NCBI RefSeq assembly: GCF_026723865.1
Contig: NZ_CP113529.1
Span: 4,774,001 to 4,838,000, forward strand
Origin: Mycobacterium sp. Aquia_216
GTDB taxonomy: Bacteria > Actinomycetota > Actinomycetes > Mycobacteriales > Mycobacteriaceae
Direction of reading: 5' to 3'
Length of the DNA: 64,000 bases
Below are positions 19,528 to 29,641 of this stretch, piece by piece. Positions within the stretch are counted from its first letter, which is position 1. Each line of letters opens with the position of its first letter. A program made the position numbers and the translations under genes. The notes under the pieces were generated by a model. The model worked only from the letters and a program-made list of their open reading frames with translations, was not told the origin of the DNA and did no database searches.

Positions 19528-20655
19528 TCAGATCTTGAGCGTGCAGTTGCCGGATGCCGTGGAGATGCACGTCTGGATTCGGTCGCCCTCACCGTGTTCG
19601 GTCCCGGACCTGAAGTCGCGTACGTGCCCGGACTCCAGCGGAAGCACGCAGGTCTGGCAGATGCCCATCCGGCAGCCGAACGGCATCTGAATGCCTACCT
19701 GTTCTCCAGCTTCCAAAAGCGAAGTCGCGCCATCGATTTCGATGGTCTTGTCAGAAATCGCGAAGGTGACAGTGCCCCCCTCGCCACCCTTGTCGGTAGC
19801 GGCGATGGTAAAACGCTCCAAATGCAGCAGATCGCCGACGCCCGCGTCCTTCCAGAAATCCTCTGCGGTATCCAGCAAGGCGGTTGGCCCGCACACCCAC
19901 GCTGATCGCTCGTGCCAGTCGCCCACGATGCCGTCGAACTCGTCGAATTTGATATGGCCGTCAGTTTCGGTGAGCTGCAGGTGAAGTCGATATCCGTCCT
20001 GCGATTCGTGAAGCTCTCGCAACTCGTCGTGGAAGATCACGTGGTCCGCGCTCGGGGCAGAGTGGATGTGCACGATATCGGCGTTCTGTTTACGGGCGTT
20101 CAGCGTCCGCAACATGGCCATCACCGGCGTGATGCCGCTGCCCGCGGTGACGAACAGGATCCTTTCCGGCGGCGGGTCCGGCAGCGCGAACTCTCCCTTT
20201 GGTGAGGCCAGGCGCACGATGGTCCCCGGCTGCACGCCGTTCACCAGGTGTGTCGACAGGAAGCCCTCAGGAGTGGCCTTGACGGTGATCGTGATGTTCT
20301 TGTTGTCGCGCCGCGGAATCGACGTCAAGGAATACGAGCGCCAGTGCCACCGGCCGTCAATCCGCAATCCGATACCGACGTACTGTCCGGGCCGGTAGCT
20401 GCCGGAAAAACCCCAACCCGGCTTTATCGTCACGGTTGCCGAATCGGCGGTCTCGGGGCGGACACCCACGATTAGGCCGCGCAGTTCGCGCGCCGACCAC
20501 AGCGGGTTGAGCATTTTGAGGTAGTCGTCGGGCAGCAACGGCGTGGTCGCGCGGGCCGCCAGCCCGCGTGGCACGTTGACCCAGGACTTGACGGTCTCGA
20601 CGCTTTTCGCGGGCGCCGTGCTCCAACGACTGAGACTGCGCAGCGTAGAACCCAT
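19528..20655 (-). CDS. Ferredoxin-type oxidoreductase partner of the desaturase
   Basis: 375 residues, like Rv3230c. It has an N-terminal FAD domain ([27 protein letters not shown]), an NAD(P) domain ([25 protein letters not shown]) and a C-terminal plant-type 2Fe-2S domain with CRMGICQTC and a final Cys in IQTCIS. It passes electrons from NADPH to the di-iron desaturase encoded 10 bases downstream. ATG at 20655. A GAGAAC-ACG-GTTCTC palindrome lies 39 bases upstream. Confidence 0.93.
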   Translation of the reverse strand: MGSTLRSLSRWSTAPAKSVETVKSWVNVPRGLAARATTPLLPDDYLKMLNPLWSARELRGLIVGVRPETADSATVTIKPGWGFSGSYRPGQYVGIGLRIDGRWHWRSYSLTSIPRRDNKNITITVKATPEGFLSTHLVNGVQPGTIVRLASPKGEFALPDPPPERILFVTAGSGITPVMAMLRTLNARKQNADIVHIHSAPSADHVIFHDELRELHESQDGYRLHLQLTETDGHIKFDEFDGIVGDWHERSAWVCGPTALLDTAEDFWKDAGVGDLLHLERFTIAATDKGGEGGTVTFAISDKTIEIDGATSLLEAGEQVGIQMPFGCRMGICQTCVLPLESGHVRDFRSGTEHGEGDRIQTCISTASGNCTLKI

Positions 20656-20693
20656 TGTTCGTTCCGTGTCTATCGAAGTTCCGTGCGTCGGCT

Positions 20694-20708
20694 GAGAACA
20701 CGGTTCTC
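20694..20708. promoter_or_regulatory. Palindromic operator candidate for the desaturase operon
   Basis: GAGAAC-ACG-GTTCTC: perfect 6-base arms with a 3-base spacer, 39 bases before the reductase start in the 148-base divergent gap facing lprD. The regulator is unknown. No IdeR box is evident here, so this pair may not be iron controlled. Confidence 0.4.
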
Positions 20709-20803
20709 CGTCGGCTTCCCCGCAGCGGCGTTCAATAAACAGTTGTTCGCTGAAATGAACGGTGGGCGACGCTGCGCAGGCCGTCGCACGGTACCGTCGA
20801 GGG

Positions 20804-21196
20804 GTGTCCAGCCAGGCCCGACGGCGGCGCCATCACCGGCCCGCACTGATCATCCTGGTGATCGCCGCGGCCTGCGGCTGCCTGGCCCTGGGCTGGTGGC
20901 AGTGGACACGGTTTCAGTCGCCGTCGGGCACCTTCCAGAACCTCGGCTACGCGCTGCAGTGGCCGCTGTTCGCGTGGTTCTGCGTCTACGCGTACCGCAA
21001 CTTCGTCCGCTACGAAGAGGCTCCGCCGGAGCCCCGCAACCACGGCGCAGTCACCGAGATACCGGCCGGGCTGCTACCCGAGCGACCCCCGCCCGCACCG
21101 CAACCGCCCGACGATCCCGCCCTGCGCGAGTACAACGCTTACCTGGCCCAGCTCGCCGCCAAAGACGCCGAAAAGCAGAACAGGACCACCGCATGA
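20804..21196 (+). CDS. lprD: LprD family small membrane protein / putative lipoprotein
   Basis: About 130 residues from GTG at 20804 ([20 protein letters not shown]). A basic start is followed by a hydrophobic stretch with a weak lipobox (IAAACGC) and a second hydrophobic run [22 protein letters not shown], then a Pro-rich cytosolic tail. By memory it matches Rv1343c (LprD). Acylation at the Cys is uncertain; it may be a two-helix membrane protein instead. Its stop overlaps the start of the DUF3817 gene by 4 bases. The function is not known. Confidence 0.8.
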   Translation: MSSQARRRRHHRPALIILVIAAACGCLALGWWQWTRFQSPSGTFQNLGYALQWPLFAWFCVYAYRNFVRYEEAPPEPRNHGAVTEIPAGLLPERPPPAPQPPDDPALREYNAYLAQLAAKDAEKQNRTTA

Positions 21197-21531
21197 CCAC
21201 ACCCGAAACACCCGGAGCCATCTCCGCCGACCGCATCCGCCCCGCTCTGCTCGGCTACCGGATCATGGCGTGGACGACGGGTCTGTGGCTGATCGCACTG
21301 TGCTACGAGATCGTCTCGCACCTCGCGTTCCACCGAGAGATCAGGTGGATCGAGGTGGTGCACGGCTGGGTGTATTTCGCGTACGTGCTCACGGCTTTCA
21401 ATCTGGCGATCAAGGTCCGCTGGCCGATCGGCAAGACCATCGGCGTGCTACTGGCCGGCACGATCCCGCTGCTGGGCATCGTCGTCGAGCACTTTCAGAC
21501 CAAGGACATCAAGGCCCGCTTCGGGCTTTGA
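21193..21531 (+). CDS. DUF3817 integral membrane protein
   Basis: 112 residues from ATG at 21193 ([20 protein letters not shown]). It has three hydrophobic helices (IMAWTTGLWLIALCYEIV, VYFAYVLTAFNLAI, IGVLLAGTIPLLGIVVEHF). It is the equivalent of Rv1342c, coupled to lprD by ATGA overlap. The family role is unknown. It converges on rdgB with a hairpin in the 47-base gap. Confidence 0.85.
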   Translation: MTTPETPGAISADRIRPALLGYRIMAWTTGLWLIALCYEIVSHLAFHREIRWIEVVHGWVYFAYVLTAFNLAIKVRWPIGKTIGVLLAGTIPLLGIVVEHFQTKDIKARFGL

Positions 21532-21540
21532 GCGACGGCC

Positions 21541-21564
21541 GAGCGTGAAGTGAGTTTCACGTTC
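21541..21564. terminator. Hairpin between convergent DUF3817 and rdgB genes
   Basis: GAGCGTGAA-GTGAGT-TTCACGTTC forms a stem of 8 of 9 pairs without a U tract. Its position between two convergent stops suggests a shared termination or RNA-stabilising hairpin. Confidence 0.45.
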
Positions 21565-21578
21565 GTGAGCAACCTGGG

Positions 21579-22181
21579 TCAGGTCAGGGTGCGCAGGGCG
21601 GGCAGCAGCAGCGCCAGTGCGCGACCACGATGCGAGGCCACGTCCTTCTCCTGCGGGCTGAGCTGCGCCGCCGTGCGGCCCCCGAACTCGTCGGGAACGA
21701 AAATCGGGTCGTAGCCGAACCCGCCGTCGCCACGTGGCGCGCGGGCGATCGTGCCGGGCCACTCGCCGCGGACGACGACTTCGCCGCTGCCCGAGACCAG
21801 CGCGCAGGCCGACACGAACGTGGCGGCGCGCCCTTCGTCGGGCACATCGCGCAACTGGGCGAGCAGCAGCGCGGTGTTGCCGGCGTCGTCGCCATGGGTG
21901 CCCGCCCAGCGGGCCGACAGCACGCCGGGCATGCCGCCCAGTGCCGCCACTTGCAGGCCGGAGTCGTCGGCCACGGTCGCTAACCTCGTCGCGGCGAACG
22001 CATCACGCGCCTTGGCCAACGCGTTGTCCTCGAACGTCGCGCCGGTTTCGGGCGCCTCGTCGAACGGCGCCACCTCGTTCAGCGACACCAGCGTCAGCCC
22101 CGACAGTCCCGCGCCGTCCAGCACCCGGCGCAGTTCGGCCAGCTTCTTGAGGTTGCGGCTGGCGACCAGCAGCTCAGTCAA
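21579..22181 (-). CDS. rdgB: RdgB/HAM1 non-canonical purine NTP pyrophosphatase
   Basis: 200 residues. It hydrolyses dITP, XTP and ITP to the monophosphate, keeping deaminated purines out of nucleic acids. Motifs are SRNLKKLAEL (substrate loop), GATFEDNALAKA, DDSGLQVAALGG, SARWAG, GGFGYDPIFV and KDVASHRGRAL. It is downstream of the rphA region with a lipoprotein gene in between, in the same direction; in M. tuberculosis rphA and rdgB (Rv1340, Rv1341) are adjacent. The coding end faces the DUF3817 gene. Confidence 0.96.
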   Translation of the reverse strand: MTELLVASRNLKKLAELRRVLDGAGLSGLTLVSLNEVAPFDEAPETGATFEDNALAKARDAFAATRLATVADDSGLQVAALGGMPGVLSARWAGTHGDDAGNTALLLAQLRDVPDEGRAATFVSACALVSGSGEVVVRGEWPGTIARAPRGDGGFGYDPIFVPDEFGGRTAAQLSPQEKDVASHRGRALALLLPALRTLT

Positions 22182-22216
22182 CAGTCATTCCGAACAGATC
22201 GTCTCCAAGCGCGCTA

Positions 22217-22837
22217 CTACACGGCCAAGGTGCGCCAGGCCCGTTCAGCCGAGGTCGGCACCGGGATCGCCATCCCTCCGAATTGAGCAGCGTAGGCGTT
22301 GAACGCCTGAACGGCGCTCCGTTCCTGCGGCGCCGCCTGCGCAATGAGAGCGGGAACCTCAGTCTGCTTCCTGCCGCACATGTTGTCGGTGGCGCAGGAC
22401 AGGGCATCGAGCACGTCCGCGAATTCCTTCGCCGCGTTCTGCAGACGGGCCAACACTTTCTGGTCGTAGCAGCCGTACAACCGCGGGATATCGACAAGGC
22501 GTCCGTCCGCTCGTATGTCGGTGCCAAGAGCACCTGCCGCTTGGCGAATACCGCGGATATCGCCGGATTCGACCGCCGCGTCGTAGGTCTTCAGCCTCTC
22601 CTTGAGCGGAGTCGCGAGACCGTCCGCGTACTGCTGCCGATAGAAGTCGGGCGACGCGACATTCTGGGGCGCTCGTCCCGAGCACGTTTCGGCGCCCGGA
22701 AGCGTGGTGACCACACTGGCCCGAGACGACGATGACTCCGCGGGTGTCTCCGAAGAGCTGCATCCGGTCAGAGCCAACGCGATACCCAGAATGGCCAATC
22801 CGCCCAGCGTGCGCCAATTCAAGGCGTGAGTCTGCAA
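22217..22837 (-). CDS. Predicted lipoprotein with four conserved-looking cysteines
   Basis: 206 residues from a TTG at 22837 preceded by GGAGCGAG; no ATG or GTG fits well, so the start is tentative. The signal is LGGLAILGIALALTGCSSSE with lipobox LTGC, so Cys26 should be lipidated after export. A Ser-rich linker follows, then a mostly helical domain with four further Cys (AETCSGRAP, RLYGCYDQ, SCATDNMCG), perhaps two disulfides. No family was recognised. It is inserted between rphA and rdgB, which are neighbours in M. tuberculosis. It may be a cell-surface or binding lipoprotein; function unknown. Confidence 0.7.
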   Translation of the reverse strand: MQTHALNWRTLGGLAILGIALALTGCSSSETPAESSSSRASVVTTLPGAETCSGRAPQNVASPDFYRQQYADGLATPLKERLKTYDAAVESGDIRGIRQAAGALGTDIRADGRLVDIPRLYGCYDQKVLARLQNAAKEFADVLDALSCATDNMCGRKQTEVPALIAQAAPQERSAVQAFNAYAAQFGGMAIPVPTSAERAWRTLAV

Positions 22838-22934
22838 ACTCGCTCCGCTCAACGGACCCCTTCCCTGCCTGGCGTAGGTTACCAACGACTCTGGATCGGG
22901 GTGGGACAAACGGGATCTCGGCGTAGCAGCCGGG

Positions 22935-23714
22935 TCAGCTACCGAAGCTCTTCGTCGGATGCGGCCCTTCCGGCAGCACACCCGGGTAAGGCAACTCCAG
23001 TGCCTCGCGCTGGGCAGCGAACAACGTGTCGCACGTGCTGAGCGCCAAGTCCAGCAGCTTGTCCAGCGTCGAGCGCGGGAAGGTCGCACCCTCACCGGTG
23101 CCCTGGATCTCCACCAGAGTTCCGGTGTCGGTAGCGACGACGTTCATGTCGACCTCGGCGCGCGAGTCCTCCTCGTACGGCAGGTCGACGCGGATCCTGC
23201 CGTCGACCACGCCGACGCTGACGGCGGCGATCGCACACGACAACGGCCGCGGATCCGACAGCTTGCCCGCCGCCGACAGGTAGGTCACCGCGTCGGCCAG
23301 CGCCACATAGGCACCCGTGATCGCGGCGGTGCGGGTTCCGCCGTCGGCCTGCAACACATCGCAGTCGACGGCGATGGTGTTCTCCCCCAACGCCGCCAGA
23401 TCGATGCAGGCGCGCAGCGACCGCCCGATGAGCCGGCTGATCTCCTGGGTGCGCCCGGACAGACGGCCCTTAACCGATTCCCGGTCGGACCGCGTGTGGG
23501 TGGCCGACGGCAGCATGGCGTACTCCGCGGTCAGCCACCCCAGGCCAGACCCCTTGCGCCAGCGCGGTACTCCCTCGGTGACGCTGGCGGTGCACAGGAC
23601 TTTGGTGCCGCCGAATCCGATCAGCACCGAACCGGCGGGATTTTCGGTGAAGCCCCGGGTGATGATGACCGGGCGAAGCTCGTCGTCGTTGCGACCGTCT
23701 TCTCGTTTTGACAC
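22935..23714 (-). CDS. rph: Ribonuclease PH
   Basis: 259 residues. Phosphate-dependent 3'-to-5' exoribonuclease that trims tRNA 3' ends. It shows the conserved [50 protein letters not shown] and [22 protein letters not shown] at 23714. Full family length. Tandem with the phosphodiesterase gene upstream, separated by about 100 bases containing two GC-rich hairpins. Confidence 0.96.
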   Translation of the reverse strand: MSKREDGRNDDELRPVIITRGFTENPAGSVLIGFGGTKVLCTASVTEGVPRWRKGSGLGWLTAEYAMLPSATHTRSDRESVKGRLSGRTQEISRLIGRSLRACIDLAALGENTIAVDCDVLQADGGTRTAAITGAYVALADAVTYLSAAGKLSDPRPLSCAIAAVSVGVVDGRIRVDLPYEEDSRAEVDMNVVATDTGTLVEIQGTGEGATFPRSTLDKLLDLALSTCDTLFAAQREALELPYPGVLPEGPHPTKSFGS

Positions 23715-23752
23715 GACGCCACCCTAGCCCGCCGGTGTGTCGGGTGGGCGCA

Positions 23753-23787
23753 CCCCCAGCCGCGCTGGGGTACCGCCCGCTTGCGGG
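23753..23787. repeat. Two adjacent GC-rich hairpins between phosphodiesterase and rph
   Basis: CCCCAGC-CGC-GCTGGGG (23754-23770) and CCCGC-TT-GCGGG (23776-23787) lie in the gap between two minus-strand genes. They may attenuate or process the transcript, or represent a small intergenic repeat. Confidence 0.4.
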
Positions 23788-23814
23788 GGACGGCGGGAGG
23801 CTCGATCGGTCGAA

Positions 23815-24594
23815 TCAGACTCGTTCGGAGTGCCGAACGTCGAACGTCTCGTTGCACACCACCGCGTGCACGGGACCGTCGAACTCGGCCTTGGCCTCAC
23901 TGATCACGTCCTCGCGCGAGGTCCAGGGCGGGATGTGGGTCAGCAGCAGCTCACGAACGCCGGCCTGCGCCGCGACCCGGCCGGCTTCGGTGCCCGACAA
24001 GTGCAGGGCGGGTGGACGATCCGGCTCGTGCGTCCAGGACGCTTCGCAGAGAAACACGTCGGCATCGCGAGCCAGCTCGACGAGCTGATCGCAGACTCCG
24101 GTGTCGCCGCTGTAGACGAACGACGCCCCGCTGGGATCGGTGATGCGCAAGCCGTAGGACTCGGTGGGGTGTGCCACGACGCGGGGCGTCACGGTGAGTG
24201 CACCGATGTCGACCGCTTCGCCGTCGACCCAGTGATGGACGTCGAATATGTCCGAGCAATCGTCGATTTCACCGCCGTAGGGTGACGACGCGGCGCCCAA
24301 CCGCGACCACGTGTCGCTGGGGCCGTACAGCATCGCCTTGCCGAGGGGACGCGACGACGGGTGGTAGCGACGCCACACGAATAGACCCGGCATGTCCAGA
24401 CAATGGTCGGCATGCAGATGAGACAAGAGCACGTGCACGGAAGCCGGGTCGGCATACCGCTGCAAGGCGCCTAGCACACCCCCGCCGAAGTCGAGAACCA
24501 TCGGTGGAGTGTCTGGAGCCCGAAGCAAATATCCGGACGCGGGCGAGTCCGGACCCACCACGCTGCCCGAGCAGCCGAGCACGGTTATTCGCAC
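23815..24594 (-). CDS. Metallo-beta-lactamase-fold cyclic nucleotide phosphodiesterase (Rv1339 type)
   Basis: About 259 residues from GTG at 24594 (VRITVLGCSGSVVGPDSPAS); GTG at 24600 is also possible. Metal-binding motifs are HLHADH (about residues 60-65), the Asp in YSGDTG and the final His in LLTHIPPW. The M. tuberculosis orthologue Rv1339 is described as an atypical cyclic AMP phosphodiesterase; this assignment is from family knowledge. It lies between murI and rphA as in M. tuberculosis. Confidence 0.88.
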   Translation of the reverse strand: MRITVLGCSGSVVGPDSPASGYLLRAPDTPPMVLDFGGGVLGALQRYADPASVHVLLSHLHADHCLDMPGLFVWRRYHPSSRPLGKAMLYGPSDTWSRLGAASSPYGGEIDDCSDIFDVHHWVDGEAVDIGALTVTPRVVAHPTESYGLRITDPSGASFVYSGDTGVCDQLVELARDADVFLCEASWTHEPDRPPALHLSGTEAGRVAAQAGVRELLLTHIPPWTSREDVISEAKAEFDGPVHAVVCNETFDVRHSERV

Positions 24595-24671
24595 GGACAC
24601 TACTGTGCCATGCCCGGAACCACCATGAGAAAAACATCGCACGATTGATGTGATGAGAATCTCTCTGCGGC

Positions 24672-25483
24672 CTAGCCGATGGGCGAGTGATGCACGGGCC
24701 GGACACCGCTGACGGCGGGCCCCAGGAATCGCGCCGCCAATTTCGTGAACGCCTCGGGGTCGCCGGTAGCTTCGAAAACGCGGGTGGCCGGAGCCGCGTC
24801 ATGCGGCCGCAGCAAATCCTTTTCGGTGAGCACCCGGAGCAGTTCCTTCGCGGTTTCCTCGGCGCTGGAAACGAGCGTCACATTTTCGCCCATCGCCAGC
24901 TGAATCAACCCGGACAGCAACGGATAGTGCGTGCATCCCAGGACCAGCGTGTCGACTTGTGCGCGTTGCAGCGGCTCCAGATACCCCTCGGCCAGTCCCA
25001 GTACCTGACGCCCGCTCGTCACCCCGCGCTCGACGAAGTCGACAAAGCGTGGGCAGGCCACCGCGGTGATCTCGGTGTCCCGGGCGGCGGCGAACGCGTC
25101 CTGGTAGGCGTGCGAGGCGATGGTCGCCTGGGTGCCGATGACGCCGATGCGGCCGTTGCGGGTGGTGGCGACGGCGCGGCGCACCGCCGGCAGGATCACC
25201 TCGACGACGGGGACGTCATAGCGCTCGCGGGCATCGCGCAAGCATGCTGCCGACGCGGTGTTGCAGGCGATCACCAACGCCTTGACGCCGCGGCCGACCA
25301 GATCGTCACCGATGGCCAGCGCGTGCGCGCGAACCTCGGGAATCGTGAGCGGACCGTAGGGACCGTTGCCGGTGTCCCCGACGTAGACGATGTCCTCGTC
25401 GGGGAGTTGGTCGATGATCGCGCGGGCTACCGTCAGCCCCCCGACGCCGGAGTCGAAAACCCCGACGGGCGCCAATGGTGAGC

Positions 25484-25487
<4 letters not shown>
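24672..25487 (-). CDS. murI: Glutamate racemase
   Basis: 271 residues from ATG at 25487 ([17 protein letters not shown]). It makes D-glutamate for peptidoglycan. The two catalytic cysteines are in [10 protein letters not shown] and [11 protein letters not shown]; the acid/base Asp is in FDSGVGGL. A longer frame reaching 26099 is only an overlap with the rhomboid gene. The start overlaps the rhomboid stop by 4 bases, indicating coupled translation. Confidence 0.96.
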
Positions 25488-26297
<810 letters not shown>

Positions 26298-27329
26298 TCA
26301 GCCGCTCGCTCTCCCGAATGCACCGGGCAGCGTGTCGCGGTAGGTCGGTATTCCGGCGACCGACTCGGCCGCCAGCACGCCGACCAGCACCGCACGGGCC
26401 AGGCAATCGGCCGCGGCGGCGCCCACCTCGGTGACCAGCCGCGTCTCCGGAGACATCGCCGCGGGCGCATCGGCCGGCGGGGGCACCTCGACCGCCCCGG
26501 TCGCCAGGGCAAACACGGTGTCACCGTCGAGCGGGGTGTGCGCCGGCCGGATCGTGCGGGCCAGGCCGTCCTGGGCGGCGATCGCGATGCGCCGGCACGC
26601 CGCGGAGCTCACCGCCGCGTCGGTCGCGACCACCGCGATCGTCGTGTTGAGCGGTTCCAGCGGAGAACGCAGCTGCGCGAGCGCGTCGATCTGGTCGGCC
26701 GGTGGCGGCGTCAACCCGAACTCCTCGATCAGGTCCGCCATCCACGGCAGGCCGGTGGTCCTGTCGACGACATCGCCCGCCGAGTTCACCGCGACGACCG
26801 CGCCGACGGTGACACCGGAGGGCAGCATCGTCGACGCCGTTCCGATACCGCCCTTGAGCACGCCGGCCCGCGCCCCCACACCGGCGCCGACCGTGCCGGC
26901 GGCCGTCATCGCGGCCGCGGCCTCACAGGCGGCGTAGCCGAATTCCGCCGTGGGCCGGCAATCCCAGCCGCCGACCGGCAGGTCGAAGATCACCGCGCCG
27001 GGCACGATGGGAACCAAGCCACCCTCCATCGCCACGCCGCGCTCGTGCTCCTCCAGCCACCGCATGACGCCGTCGGCGGCCGCCAACCCGTAGGCGCTGC
27101 CGCCGGCCAGCAGCACCGCGTCGACGAACCGCACCGTGTTGGCCGGATCCAGCAGATCGGTCTCCCGGGTGCCGGGCGCGCCGCCGCGGCAATCGACCGC
27201 GCCCACCGTCCCCGGCGGTGTCAGCACCACGGTGACGCCGCTCGCCCATCCGGCGCCCAACGCCGCGTCGGGGTCCAGCCGCTGGCAGTGGCCGACCCGG
27301 ATGCCGCCGACATCGGTGAGCGAGTTCAT
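26298..27329 (-). CDS. P1/S58 family N-terminal-nucleophile peptidase (Rv1333 type)
   Basis: 343 residues from ATG at 27329 (MNSLTDVGGIRVGH), overlapping the DUF2017 stop by 4 bases. It belongs to the DmpA/NylC (family S58) group, which cleave themselves to expose an N-terminal nucleophile. The likely autocleavage site is Asn228-Thr229 in PLNTTIAVV, as in NylC-type hydrolases. Other conserved segments are GGAPGTRETDLL, LLAGGSAYGLAAADGVMRWLEE and VGARAG. Natural substrate unknown. The end reads PGAFGRASG, a few residues longer than remembered for Rv1333, probably reshaped by the deletion that removed mec-cysO-cysM right behind it. Confidence 0.88.
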   Translation of the reverse strand: MNSLTDVGGIRVGHCQRLDPDAALGAGWASGVTVVLTPPGTVGAVDCRGGAPGTRETDLLDPANTVRFVDAVLLAGGSAYGLAAADGVMRWLEEHERGVAMEGGLVPIVPGAVIFDLPVGGWDCRPTAEFGYAACEAAAAMTAAGTVGAGVGARAGVLKGGIGTASTMLPSGVTVGAVVAVNSAGDVVDRTTGLPWMADLIEEFGLTPPPADQIDALAQLRSPLEPLNTTIAVVATDAAVSSAACRRIAIAAQDGLARTIRPAHTPLDGDTVFALATGAVEVPPPADAPAAMSPETRLVTEVGAAAADCLARAVLVGVLAAESVAGIPTYRDTLPGAFGRASG

Positions 27330-27919
27330 CCGGCTTGCTTGCCCATCAACACCAGGACCAGATATTCCTGCAGGACGGTCAGCCACTGGTAGACGTCGAA
27401 GTGCGTGGCCATCGGATGGTCGGTAGCCAGCCGCTCCGGGCCGTCCGGCCCGATCTCGAGCATCACTCCCAGCGCCAGTCGAATGTCGTTGACCGCCGAA
27501 ATCCAGGCGTTCGCCTGATCTTCGGTCAGCTCGAACCGGCCGCCGCTGTCCGGCACCGTACCCAACAACTGCTGTGCCGCAACACGTTTGGTGGCGATGA
27601 TCTCCGGCTCGTGCAAACTGCGCAGCGCGGCATTGAGACCTTCGGGCGTCTCGGTCCCGGCGACGGAGGCGTCCTCGTCGTCGGGTCGGAAGAAGTCCGG
27701 CAGCAGCCGACGCAGCGTCGCATCCCCGGGAGGTTCCGAATTTCCCGTCTTGATCCCGGTGATCTCCTCGAGTTCGTCTCGCGGCGAAGAGGATTCCCGT
27801 TCGTCGAGCAAGTCGATCAATGCGCCGCCCAGATTCTTGAGCAGATCCGCCTCATGCGGAGCCAACGAAGACCGGAAACGGGGACCGTTCGCGGTCTGAA
27901 CCCGCTTCCATTTGCGCAC
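27326..27919 (-). CDS. DUF2017 domain protein (Rv1332 type)
   Basis: About 197 residues from GTG at 27919 (VRKWKRVQTANGPRF); an upstream start is possible. It is acidic and helical, with LAPHEADLLKNLGGALIDLLDER near the start and FDVYQWLTVLQEYLVLVLMG at the end. It is consistently found after clpS in mycobacteria, here 25 bases downstream. Annotated elsewhere as a possible transcriptional regulator without firm evidence. Function unknown. Confidence 0.82.
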   Translation of the reverse strand: MRKWKRVQTANGPRFRSSLAPHEADLLKNLGGALIDLLDERESSSPRDELEEITGIKTGNSEPPGDATLRRLLPDFFRPDDEDASVAGTETPEGLNAALRSLHEPEIIATKRVAAQQLLGTVPDSGGRFELTEDQANAWISAVNDIRLALGVMLEIGPDGPERLATDHPMATHFDVYQWLTVLQEYLVLVLMGKQAG

Positions 27920-27944
27920 AGGAAATCCCGGATACCCTCGAATC

Positions 27945-28250
27945 TCAGCGGTCCTGCTGCAGCGTCGCCCACAAACCGGCGGCGTGCAGCTTGGACACGT
28001 CAACTTCCATGGACTCCCGGCTACCCGCCGACACCACCGCCCTGCCTTCGTTGTGCACCTGCAGCATCAGTTTGGTGGCATGCGGCTCGCTGTAGCCGAA
28101 CAACTTCTGGAACACATACGTCACGTAGGTCATCAAGTTGACAGGATCGTCCCACACGATGGTGACCCATGGACTAGCCGTGACGTCGACTGGAGCGGAC
28201 TCGCGTTGCCCGGTGGTGCCGGGCTTGGTAGGCGCTGACGCAACAACCAT
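27945..28250 (-). CDS. clpS: ClpS, ClpC adaptor for N-end rule substrates
   Basis: 101 residues. The ClpS core [24 protein letters not shown] is followed by [23 protein letters not shown]. It delivers proteins with destabilising N-terminal residues to the ClpC-ClpP protease. ATG at 28250; divergent from pncB with 56 bases between, which must hold both promoters. Confidence 0.95.
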   Translation of the reverse strand: MVVASAPTKPGTTGQRESAPVDVTASPWVTIVWDDPVNLMTYVTYVFQKLFGYSEPHATKLMLQVHNEGRAVVSAGSRESMEVDVSKLHAAGLWATLQQDR

Positions 28251-28306
28251 GGCCTCCAGGATACCGAGAGACGGGCCGCTCGCCGCCAGCCGTTACCGTT
28301 GGGAGA

Positions 28307-29614
28307 ATGAGCGAGCCGGCCTTCGCTGGGTTGTTAACCGACAAATACGAGTTGACGATGCTGGCAGCGGCGCTGCGCGACGGGGCGGCCGAGCGCCGGA
28401 CCGCGTTCGAACTGTTCGCCCGCCGCCTTCCCGAGGGTCGCCGCTATGGCGTGGTCGCGGGCACCGGCCGTTTGCTGGAAACTTTGCCACGGTTCAGGTT
28501 CGACGACGACGCATGCCGGTTACTGGCGCAATTCCTCGACGCTGACACCTTGCGTTACCTCCGCGACTTCCGGTTCGGCGGCGATATCGACGGCTACGCC
28601 GAAGGCGAGCTGTATTTCCCGGGATCGCCGGTGCTGTCGGTGCGCGGCAGCTTCGCGGAATGCGTGGTGCTCGAAACGCTGGCGTTGTCGATCTTCAACC
28701 ACGATGCGGCTATCGCGTCGGCGGCGGCACGGATGGTCAGTGCGGCCGCGGGCCGCCCGCTGATCGAGATGGGATCGCGGCGAACCCACGAACGCGCCGC
28801 CGTCGCCGCGGCCCGCGCGGCCTATATCGCCGGTTTCGCCGCGTCGTCCAACCTGGAAGCGCAGCGTCGGTACGGAGTACCTACCGAAGGGACCGCCGCG
28901 CACGCCTTCACCATGCTGCACACCGGCGAGGGTGGGCCCAACGAGCTGGCGGCGTTTCGCGCCCAGGTCGACGCGTTGGGCCCGAACACCACGCTGCTGG
29001 TCGATACCTATGACGTGACAGCTGGGGTGGCCAATGCCGTGGCCGCCGCCGGGACGGCGCTCGGGGCGGTGCGACTGGATTCCGGCGAGCTCGGAGTGCT
29101 GGCCCGCCAGGTGCGCGAGCAGCTCGACCAGCTAGGCGCTACCCGCACCCGCATCGTGGTGTCCGGCGATCTCGACGAGTTCTCCATCGCCGCGCTGCGG
29201 TCCGAACCGGTGGACAGTTACGGCGCCGGCACCTCGGTGGTCACCGGTTCGGGTGCCCCGACCGCGGGCATGGTCTACAAACTCGTCGAAGTCGACGGCA
29301 TCCCCGTGCAGAAACGCAGCAGCCACAAGGAGTCTCGGGGTGGCCACAAAGAAGCGCTGCGTCTTACCCGCCCGACCGGCACCATCACCGAAGAGGTCGT
29401 GCATCCGGCGGGCCGGCCGCCGTCGACCACCGAACCGTTCCGGGTGCTGACCACTGCGCTCGTCCGCGGCGGGGAGGTGGTGGCCGGCACGGACCGCGCG
29501 GCGCTGGCCGCCGCCCGCGAATTGGTGGCGTCTGGGCTGCACAGCCTGCCGTGGGAAGGCCTGAAGTTGGCGCCCGGGGATCCGGCGATTCCGACGCTGC
29601 ACATCCCGGCCTGA
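28307..29614 (+). CDS. pncB: Nicotinate phosphoribosyltransferase
   Basis: 435 residues. It converts nicotinate and PRPP to nicotinate mononucleotide, the NAD salvage step. Conserved blocks are LLTDKYELTMLAAAL, FELFARRLPEGRRYGVVAG, FNHDAAIASAAARM, EMGSRRTHE, the phospho-accepting His in GTAAHAFTML, VDTYDV, RLDSGEL and VSGDLDE. ATG at 28307. It corresponds to Rv1330c (pncB1). The following dinG gene starts 27 bases later. Confidence 0.95.
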   Translation: MSEPAFAGLLTDKYELTMLAAALRDGAAERRTAFELFARRLPEGRRYGVVAGTGRLLETLPRFRFDDDACRLLAQFLDADTLRYLRDFRFGGDIDGYAEGELYFPGSPVLSVRGSFAECVVLETLALSIFNHDAAIASAAARMVSAAAGRPLIEMGSRRTHERAAVAAARAAYIAGFAASSNLEAQRRYGVPTEGTAAHAFTMLHTGEGGPNELAAFRAQVDALGPNTTLLVDTYDVTAGVANAVAAAGTALGAVRLDSGELGVLARQVREQLDQLGATRTRIVVSGDLDEFSIAALRSEPVDSYGAGTSVVTGSGAPTAGMVYKLVEVDGIPVQKRSSHKESRGGHKEALRLTRPTGTITEEVVHPAGRPPSTTEPFRVLTTALVRGGEVVAGTDRAALAAARELVASGLHSLPWEGLKLAPGDPAIPTLHIPA

Positions 29615-29641
29615 TCACCCGATTCGGATAACGTCGACGAC

